Positions 1 to 5,663 of a DNA stretch of 5,663 bases are shown here, piece after piece (position 1 is the first letter of the stretch; each line of letters begins with the position of its first letter). The translations under genes were made by a program, and so were the position numbers. The stretch spans positions 1 through 5,663 of the forward strand of contig JANXVQ010000363.1 in assembly GCA_025351545.1 (NCBI GenBank), written 5' to 3'. The DNA comes from Spirosoma sp. Its GTDB lineage: Bacteria > Bacteroidota > Bacteroidia > Cytophagales > Spirosomataceae. Under the pieces are notes generated by a model. It did not search any database, was not told the origin of the DNA, and worked only from the letters and a program-made list of their open reading frames with translations.

Positions 1-551
1 GTGACTACGTTAAGAAACAAAATCTCAACAACAAGATATTCATCATCCACCGACTCGACCGGGAGACATCGGGCGTTATGATGTTTGCCAAAAGCGAAAA
101 TGTGCAGCGGCTCATGCAGGAGTCCTGGAATGCAACCACTAAAGAGCGAACCTATATAGCGCTGGTAGAGGGTGTGCCAAATCCGGAACAAGGTACCCTA
201 ACGTCCTATTTGCATGAAAGCAAAGCCCTGATTGTGTATTCGAGTCAGAACCCCGACAATGGCCAATTATCCATCACGAATTATACTGTTTTAAAGGCTA
301 CTTACGACTATGCCTTACTAAAACTTGAATTGGAAACCGGACGAAAAAACCAGATTCGGGTGCATATGCAGGACATTAACCATCCTATTGCAGGCGATGT
401 CAAGTACGGCGCTAAAACCAATCCCATTGGTCGGCTGGGTTTGCATGCCGAGGTGTTGGCATTCGAGCACCCAATAACGGGTGAATCCATGCGCTTCAAC
501 GCACCCGTGCCGAAATCGTTTTTAAGTGTAGTTAAAGAAAGAGAGGAATAA
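1..551 (+). CDS. RluA-family RNA pseudouridine synthase, 3' part (5' end outside window)
   Basis: This enzyme family isomerises specific uridines to pseudouridine in rRNA or tRNA, in the cytoplasm. The frame is open from the window edge (first full codon at 3), so the gene starts upstream; the ATG at 78 is internal because it follows the catalytic motif. The 182 visible residues begin just before HRLDRETSG (codons from position 48), which carries the family's catalytic aspartate (codon 57-59). Further on are the family motifs ERTYIALVEG, LETGRKNQIRVHM and HPIAGDVKYG, then RLGLHAEVLAFEHPITGE near the C-terminus. An Asn stands where many members have His in the GRxHQxRVH motif. The gene ends at TAA 549-551. 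Any N-terminal S4 domain and the first part of the catalytic domain are missing, so the subfamily and target uridine cannot be told. It converges on the glycosyltransferase pair, with a hairpin between them. Confidence 0.93.
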   Translation, partial: DYVKKQNLNNKIFIIHRLDRETSGVMMFAKSENVQRLMQESWNATTKERTYIALVEGVPNPEQGTLTSYLHESKALIVYSSQNPDNGQLSITNYTVLKATYDYALLKLELETGRKNQIRVHMQDINHPIAGDVKYGAKTNPIGRLGLHAEVLAFEHPITGESMRFNAPVPKSFLSVVKEREE

Positions 552-558
552 ATTGTCG

Positions 559-594
559 GAGATAGTCAAGTAGTACGACTACCTGACTACTCTC
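559..594. terminator. Hairpin between convergent genes, probable bidirectional terminator
   Basis: An inverted repeat pairs 563-574 with 578-589 around a 3-nt loop (ACG), with one A/C mismatch (569/583). After a one-base bulge (C590) the stem extends with GAGA 559-562 against TCTC 591-594, giving about 15 paired positions. It begins 8 bp after the pseudouridine synthase stop and ends 20 bp from the glycosyltransferase stop on the other strand, where a shared terminator is expected. The T-tracts are weak on both sides (GATTTT at 605-610 on the plus strand, CAATTTATT on the minus strand), so the stem is clear but classical intrinsic termination is only inferred. Confidence 0.6.
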
Positions 595-614
595 AATAAC
601 AACTGATTTTATAT

Positions 615-1298
615 CTACCGTACAATTCGATACTTGAGCAGCACCCAAATAGCTTGTATTCCATCCAGCCATGAAATCTTTTTGCCTTCGGTAATAGAGC
701 GAGGATAATAACTAATGGGTAATTCTTTAATACGGATACCTCGCTTGGCAACTTTAGCGGTTACTTCGGGACAAAACTCGAAGCGGTTACAATCGAGGGG
801 AATGGACCGCAGGAAATTGGCATCGAACACTTTATAACAAGTGGGCTCATCGGTAAGCCGCTGGTTAAAGAGAATGTTTGTCAGTAATGTAACAATCTGA
901 CCACCAATGTAGAAACTATAGTATGAATGGCGATTTTCAGGTTTTAGAAAACGAGAACCATAAATTACTTTTTCCCGGCCATCGACGATAGGCTCCACCA
1001 GGGCCAGATAGTCCTGCGGTTCGTATTCTAAATCTGCATCCTGCACAATAGCAATATCGCCGGTCATGTGCTGAATAGCCGTACGGATAGCGGCTCCTTT
1101 ACCCTGGTTTTGCGCGTGAAAAAAGACCCGGACATTGGGTATGGACTGAAACGTTGTCAATCGTTCACGAGTCCCGTCTGTCGAGCCATCATCAACAATA
1201 ATAATTTCCTTCGTTATCGGAACAGCCTGAATTTTTTCAAGTAGGACATCAATAGACTTAATTTCGTTGTAAGCTGGTATGAGGATGGATAGCAACAT
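615..1298 (-). CDS. Family 2 glycosyltransferase, polyprenyl-phosphate sugar synthase type
   Basis: A 227-residue GT-A fold enzyme that resembles dolichol-phosphate mannosyltransferase (DPM1) and undecaprenyl-phosphate glycosyltransferases. These transfer a sugar from a nucleotide donor to a polyprenyl phosphate on the cytoplasmic face of the inner membrane. Visible motifs are SILIPAYNE (residues 4-12), IVDDGSTDGT (34-43), NQGKGAAIRTAI (64-75), QDADLEY (86-92, the metal-binding DxD) and a C-terminal EGKKISWLDGIQAIWVLLKYR-like end typical of this group. It has no C-terminal membrane helices, unlike GtrB or ArnC, so it is the short soluble form. The frame extends upstream to a TTG at 1331, but the ATG at 1298 is preferred because it puts the first beta strand at the N-terminus as in homologues. 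Neither start has a Shine-Dalgarno sequence. It lies 39 bp downstream of the membrane glycosyltransferase, probably in one transcript. The sugar is unknown. Confidence 0.9.
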   Translation of the reverse strand: MLLSILIPAYNEIKSIDVLLEKIQAVPITKEIIIVDDGSTDGTRERLTTFQSIPNVRVFFHAQNQGKGAAIRTAIQHMTGDIAIVQDADLEYEPQDYLALVEPIVDGREKVIYGSRFLKPENRHSYYSFYIGGQIVTLLTNILFNQRLTDEPTCYKVFDANFLRSIPLDCNRFEFCPEVTAKVAKRGIRIKELPISYYPRSITEGKKISWLDGIQAIWVLLKYRIVR

Positions 1299-1337
1299 AA
1301 TAATAAATATAGACAAGGGATAGATAATCAACTTAGG

Positions 1338-2801
1338 TTACTTACGTATCCAGTAAGCCAGTGGAAAACGGGGGTTTTTGATTTGTACAAAATCTCTTTG
1401 TAAGCCAGCTCGAAGCTGACCAATGGCATAGGCATTGGCAGACTTCGTAAGCGCGGTACTATCGTCAATAAGACTTGAGCGATTTCCGAACACAACCAGC
1501 TTCAGACTTGTATCGGCGAGTGCACGCCCATACGTATCGGGGTGCGATTCAATATAATGTGTGGTTTGCATTTCAGTAAAAATAAATGGCACGTTTGGCT
1601 CCCGGTCAGACAAATAATACAAACTTAACGCGTTGTCGAACAGTAGCACTTTTCCCGTTGGTCCCGCCTGTTCGCGAATAAACTCTCCGGCTTTTTCTTC
1701 GTCTGTATAATTGGCAATACTTACAAATCGCTTGAGTGCATCGGGTCGGTAGAGTAACCCACTAACGAGCAATAATGCGCCTACTAAGCCACCTTCCAGT
1801 AGCACTAAACGGTAGGTCAGATGACGATGACGAGTCTCATACTGTCTAAACCACTGGTCGGTAATGAAACTGAGGTGCAGCGCAAAGAAGACAGCAGCCG
1901 GAAAGAAGTAATGACTGGCCTGCGTTTTCAGCATAGCAATACAGGAAAAGCCAGCCAGTAGTAAGGCCAGCCACAGCGCTGGTGTCTGCTGATACATAGT
2001 CCTGTAGGTTTTTTGCAGCAGCAGTATAAATGATATAACCAACAGCAGCAGAAACCAGCTTAGTTTAATGAAAAACTTAGTTAAAAAAAGTATGTGTGAT
2101 GGATAACCACCGAAGGGATATATATATGTCCACTCAAGATGAGCCTCTAATCGATTGGTAGAATAGAAATAAAGTGCCGATACCAACAGAGGTAAGGCAA
2201 ATCCTATTAATACTGCCATCCCCCGGCCTACCATCGGCCAGAACGTGAGCCGCCCCGTCAGCCATAAAGCAAAAATGAAGGCGCCAAATCCAACTACATA
2301 AAAAGCAGCTACACTCTTAAAACACATAGCTATGCCCAACAAAATACCAGCCCCCAGCCAGCGCCAACCCGACTGGTTCTTAGTATTCATGACCAGAGCA
2401 AAAGCATTCAGGCCAAAAATAGCAATCCAACTTTCCGGCTCCAGAAAATTCATTTCCATGAAAAAGCAGCAGGCGGCCGTTAGTCCAACTGTAACCAGGG
2501 CAACTCGTTCGCCAAATATCCGTGCCGCCCGCCAGGCCGACAACAGGCTACCCGTAGCCAGCAGTGTAATCAGGGCTGAAACACTGATGTGATTGTAGCC
2601 ACCCAACAAGTTCAGCAGAACATTGGTCGATGAATAAAGCAGGTATGATTTTGACGGAATGAAGTCGTATAAGGCATAACCCTCGTTGAGTGTTCTGGCA
2701 ATTGTCAAATATTCATACGCATCATAACCATAGCCTGAGTTATATGTGAATAGTAAAAAAACAGGGATAAACAGTATCAAAAACAAAGAAGTCTGCTTCA
2801 T
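1338..2801 (-). CDS. Multi-pass membrane glycosyltransferase, GT-C (PMT/ArnT-like)
   Basis: A 487-residue inner-membrane protein with about 10-11 hydrophobic segments (roughly residues 5-18, 72-89, 101-115, 124-138, 148-180 as two, 192-213, 246-263, 274-291, 297-313 and 331-350), then a soluble C-terminal domain of about 130 residues that is probably periplasmic. The first loop holds GYDAYEY, with Asp27 and Glu30 where GT-C enzymes carry their catalytic acid. A second acidic loop, FLEPESW, lies at 119-125, and SHYFFP at 296-301 recalls the late conserved loop of the PMT family. Such enzymes move a sugar from a polyprenyl-phosphate donor to a lipid, glycan or protein outside the cytoplasm. The adjacent donor-synthase-type gene supports this role. 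The frame can start at a TTG (2861), but the ATG at 2801 is chosen: it begins directly with a signal-anchor helix, and a promoter word lies inside the longer version. The acceptor cannot be read from sequence. Confidence 0.78.
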   Translation of the reverse strand: MKQTSLFLILFIPVFLLFTYNSGYGYDAYEYLTIARTLNEGYALYDFIPSKSYLLYSSTNVLLNLLGGYNHISVSALITLLATGSLLSAWRAARIFGERVALVTVGLTAACCFFMEMNFLEPESWIAIFGLNAFALVMNTKNQSGWRWLGAGILLGIAMCFKSVAAFYVVGFGAFIFALWLTGRLTFWPMVGRGMAVLIGFALPLLVSALYFYSTNRLEAHLEWTYIYPFGGYPSHILFLTKFFIKLSWFLLLLVISFILLLQKTYRTMYQQTPALWLALLLAGFSCIAMLKTQASHYFFPAAVFFALHLSFITDQWFRQYETRHRHLTYRLVLLEGGLVGALLLVSGLLYRPDALKRFVSIANYTDEEKAGEFIREQAGPTGKVLLFDNALSLYYLSDREPNVPFIFTEMQTTHYIESHPDTYGRALADTSLKLVVFGNRSSLIDDSTALTKSANAYAIGQLRAGLQRDFVQIKNPRFPLAYWIRK

Positions 2802-3072
2802 AAACTTGAGTAGCACGTTTAATATGTTACCAATTAACCGACAAATGTACTTGTTTGTCAATAAGTCACCATGTCTACGGAAGCCTTTTTATTAACCATT
2901 CGCTCATTAAGTACAATAAGTTCTTCTCAACTCAGTCTGAGGATTTCAACAGTTAGTTCATTATTCGTAGGTCTGTTATTTACTTTCGACACCTAAAAAA
3001 CGGCATTCAGCCAGATTGTTTTTCGGTTGCAGACGGGCAGTATGACCTTTGAGCTATTAATCTAATTATGTT
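2802..3072. other. Divergent intergenic region
   Basis: This 271-bp stretch lies between the start of the membrane glycosyltransferase (minus) and the start of the outer-membrane receptor gene (plus). I see no convincing ORF or RNA gene in it. It is rather A/T-rich and holds the minus-strand promoter word at 2842-2849 and a short perfect palindrome CTCAG-T-CTGAG at 2931-2941. For the plus strand there are only imperfect -7-like words: TACTTTCG (2981-2988) and GACCTTTG (3044-3051), each one base off TAnnTTTG and neither with a good -33 partner. The receptor start at 3073 has no Shine-Dalgarno sequence; the bases before it are A/T-rich. Confidence 0.5.
2842..2849 (-). promoter_or_regulatory. 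Bacteroidota -7 promoter word (TACATTTG) for the glycosyltransferase pair
   Basis: On the minus strand the sequence reads TACATTTG, an exact match to the TAnnTTTG -7 consensus known from Bacteroidota housekeeping promoters. It lies 40 bp before the ATG at 2801, giving a plausible leader of about 30-35 nt. No good TTG-type -33 element sits at the usual spacing; the only TTG nearby (in TTGACA) is too close. The assignment therefore rests on the -7 match and its position. A weak inverted repeat, ACAAA-N8-TTTGT at 2841-2858, overlaps it. Confidence 0.45.
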
Positions 3073-5663
3073 ATGAAAACCCTGTTACTATCTCTACTCA
3101 TCGTTAGTGCGACTTCGTCTTTCGCCCAAACTCCTACAGTACCCAGTGCGCCTGTTAGTGGAACATCAACGACGCCGTCAAGCAATCCGTCGGAAGGTAT
3201 CACCACCCCCGCGAATCCAGCGCCAGATCCTTCTGTAAAAACGCCGGCCGATACGACCCCCGGTAATTTTACGGCACCTGCCGGTTCTACACCCACTACT
3301 ATTGCGGCTCCTAGGGGCGTAAGGCCACAAGCGACCCCCACAACATCAGCAACTGAACCAATTGCCCGCGGCAATGGCAAGGTCAGCGGTACATTAATTG
3401 ACTCTACGGCTAGCAAACCCGTTGAGTTTGCTACGATTGCTTTGCTCAATATCGATACAAATAAACCGATTGACGGTACGACGGCTGATGCTAAAGGCAA
3501 ATTTACACTGGGCAAACTGGCACCGGGCAAGTACCGGCTTCAGTATTCGTTTATCGGCTACAGAGACAAACGAAGCAGCGTGATTACTGTTGAGCGGGGT
3601 AGTGACATAAATCTCGGCACGATCAAATTAGGCGCTGATGTGCGGACTCTTAATGAAGTGAATGTGGTAGGCCAGGCCGCTATGATCGAAGAAAAAGTAG
3701 ATCGGCTGGTTTATAACGCAGATTGAGATATTGCGGCTAAAGGGGGCGATGCGGGCGACATTCTGCGTAAAGTGCCTATGCTATCTGTTGATCTGGATGG
3801 TAATGTTAGTCTGCGCGGAAGTACCAATGTTACGGTATTGATCAATAATAAACCCTCAACCATTGTCGCTAGCAGCGTAGCCGATGCCTTGAAGCAGATT
3901 CCTGCCGACATGATTAAGACGGTGGAAGTAATTACCTCACCATCTGCCAAATACGATGCCGAAGGCTCAGCCGGTATTATCAACATCGTTACCAAGAAAA
4001 CCACATTACAGGGCACCACATTCGATATTAACGGGGGCGGAGGAAACCGGGGCAGTAACCTGGGGCTGAATGGAAACTACCGGACAGGTAAAATGGGTTT
4101 TTCGCTCAGTGGATTCGGACGCGCCGAATACAATGTAAAAGGAGCCTTTGCCAACGACCAGTCGACACGATCGTACGATCAGGCAACAAATACCTACTCT
4201 GCTTATACCCGAACCACTCAAACGGCTACTACACTGAGTCAACGTTTGTTCGGCAACTATCAGTTGGGTTGGGATTATGATATCGACAAACGAACGTCTA
4301 TCACGGCCAGCATTCGTTATGGTGCGCGAAATGGCACGGCCAGGCAGAACAACCTCCTGACGCAGACGACCTCACCCGCCAGCTATTTTCCAACCATCAG
4401 CGACCGTAACGTAAAAACCACCGATCTGTCAGGAACAGTGGATGCAAACGTGACCTACACGAAAACCTACAAACCTCAGCAGGAATTTAGCATACTAGCC
4501 CTGTTCAGCCGGAATAACCGCACAAACAACTTCGTGTCAGACATTCTGGGTGGCACTGATTTTCAGACTATTACATCCCGAATCAAAAACGACAACCTGA
4601 GTTATAATCAGGAATCGACGCTTCAGGTCGACTACCAGACACCTATCAAAACCAATCAAATAGTTGAGTTTGGTGTGAAAGGTATTTTCCGGAAAGTGAA
4701 TAGCGACTACCAGTATTACCTTGCCAGCGGAGATACCGGCGACTTTATAGTGGATAATAGTCGGCCAGCCAACACACTGTTCTACAACCAGAATATAGCC
4801 GCGTCCTATTTGTCGTACACGTTGACAACCAAGAATAAATACACCGTAAAAGCCGGTGCGCGGTACGAGTACACGTTTATTGATGCCCGATTCAGCAACG
4901 AAACGGCGGGAACGGCCACAAACATTCCTGACTATGGTACGCTTGTACCAAGCATCAATATTTCGAAAAGCCTTAAAGGCGGCAAGATTATTAAACTGGC
5001 TTACAACCGTCGTATTCAACGGCCCGGCATTCAGTTCCTGAACCCAAACGTTAACTCATCCAACCCAACCAATATTACACGGGGAAATCCATTGCTGTCG
5101 CCAGAATTTACCGACAACATTGAGTTTAGCACCAGCGCAAATATCAAAGGATTATACCTGAACGGATCCTTGTTCGCTCGGCGGACGAATGGCGAAATTA
5201 CGGCTGTTCGCGACGTAACCAGGCAGTCGGTTGGCGATCCGATCAATCAGGTTTTTCAACAGGTAATTCAGACTACCTATCAGAACGTTGGTCATCAAGA
5301 CGCTTACGGCCTTAACCTGTTTGGTAATGGAACCCTGTTTGGCAAACTACAACTCGGCGGGGGACTCGACCTATACCATGTTAGTTTGACGAATAACAAT
5401 ACCAATTTGATTTACTCGGCCTCAAATTCGGGTATGGTTATTGGCGGACGGATCATGAGCAGTATGTCTCTGGCGAACGGATGGGGTTTTCAACTCTTCG
5501 GTGGCGGGCGTGGCAAACAGGTACAATTACAGGGCTATCAGAGCGCGATGTATTTCTACAGTCTCGGCATGCGCAAAGAATTCAATAACAAGAAATCGAG
5601 CTTAGGACTGGCGGCTGAAAACATCTTTAATCACCCGTTTACTCAGCACGCAGAACTGGCTTC
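3073..5663 (+). pseudogene. Outer-membrane beta-barrel receptor (TonB-dependent-receptor-like), broken by an in-frame TGA; 3' end outside window
   Basis: An outer-membrane barrel protein of the TonB-dependent-receptor-like type with an N-terminal regulatory domain (OMP_b-brl_3-like). From the ATG at 3073: a signal peptide (1-18, ending SSFA before Gln19); a Pro/Thr/Ser-rich linker (about 20-100); a carboxypeptidase-regulatory-like beta-sandwich (about 102-186, with VEFATIALLN, DAKGKFTLGKLAPGKY and FIGY); LNEVNVVG (193-200); then KVDRLVYNAD just before TGA at codon 218. The frame continues into a normal plug: GDAGDILRKVPMLSVDLDG, SLRGSTNVTVLIN, ADALKQIPADMIKTVEVI, SPSAKYDAEGSAGIINIVTKK. A barrel rich in alternating aromatic strands follows to the window edge, with no other stop or frameshift in about 645 codons. 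ENIFNHPF close to the edge suggests that roughly the last 100 residues are missing. Without readthrough only a plug-less 217-residue product is made, and the downstream part has no signal peptide. The ligand is unknown; no SusD partner is visible. Confidence 0.82.
3724..3726 (+). other. In-frame TGA interrupting the receptor gene (codon 218)
   Basis: The codon lies in GAT-TGA-GAT, between LVYNAD and DIAAKGGDAGD, in a stretch that is continuous in intact relatives. Codons on both sides are in the same frame, so this is a substitution and not an indel. From memory of the family, this site is usually a polar or basic residue. CGA (Arg) to TGA is the simplest one-step change, but that is inferred. 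The next base is G, not the C that favours leaky UGA readthrough, and I see no convincing SECIS-like hairpin just downstream. The other complete genes here end in TAG or TAA and show no internal TGA, so a reassigned code is not indicated. Confidence 0.9.

Noticed and set aside
2006..2055. GCAGCAGCAG and CAGCAGCAG runs that look like short tandem repeats
   Set aside because: They encode Leu-rich membrane-helix sequence on the minus strand and are explained by coding composition.
2332..2592. Plus-strand 86-codon ORF inside the membrane glycosyltransferase gene
   Set aside because: It is antisense to a well-supported membrane protein and has no motif or start signal.
3066..3530. Minus-strand ORF opposite the receptor N-terminus
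   Set aside because: It is the antisense shadow of the Pro/Thr-rich coding region; its Gly/Val-rich composition mirrors those codons and it has no family motif.
3724..3726. TGA read as selenocysteine or as tryptophan in a reassigned code
   Set aside because: No convincing SECIS-like hairpin follows it, the site is not a known redox position, and no other gene here uses an in-frame TGA. Tryptophan would be unusual at this site as far as I recall the family.
3711..4242. Two minus-strand ORFs opposite the plug region
   Set aside because: They lie opposite a plus frame with clear plug motifs and show no recognisable domain of their own.
4537..5246. Minus-strand ORFs and a short plus-strand ORF within the barrel region
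   Set aside because: They are shadows of the barrel reading frame, which is continuous and carries family-like beta-strand patterns.
3778..5663. Separate downstream gene starting at the ATG at 3778 after the TGA
   Set aside because: It would begin inside the plug domain, with no signal peptide and no ribosome-binding site, so it could not make an outer-membrane protein. It is the remainder of the interrupted gene.

Overview
The window looks like chromosome of a Bacteroidota bacterium, most likely of the Cytophagales (Spirosoma-like). This is inferred from three things: an outer-membrane beta-barrel receptor with an N-terminal carboxypeptidase-regulatory-like domain, a TAnnTTTG promoter word of the Bacteroidota sigma type, and start codons without Shine-Dalgarno sequences. 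No phage, insertion sequence, CRISPR array, tRNA or rRNA was seen.

Layout. Positions 1-551 (+) hold the 3' part of an RluA-family RNA pseudouridine synthase whose N-terminus lies outside the window. A strong hairpin (559-594) separates it from a convergent minus-strand gene pair. That pair, read from right to left, is a multi-pass GT-C-like membrane glycosyltransferase (1338-2801) followed 39 bp later by a family 2 glycosyltransferase of the polyprenyl-phosphate sugar synthase type (615-1298). Together they suggest a lipid-linked sugar donor made in the cytoplasm and used by a membrane transferase on the periplasmic side. Both genes can be extended upstream to TTG codons, but the internal ATG starts fit better. 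For the membrane protein, a perfect TACATTTG promoter word lies inside the longer version.

A divergent intergenic region (2802-3072) leads into a plus-strand outer-membrane beta-barrel receptor gene that runs off the right edge. It has a signal peptide, a Pro/Thr/Ser-rich linker, a carboxypeptidase-regulatory-like domain, a plug and a barrel. It carries one in-frame TGA at codon 218 (3724-3726), between the regulatory domain and the plug. The same frame then stays open for more than 1.9 kb with intact family motifs. This is the most notable signal: a very recent nonsense mutation, a sequencing error, or (least likely) readthrough. I see no previously undescribed multi-gene system here.
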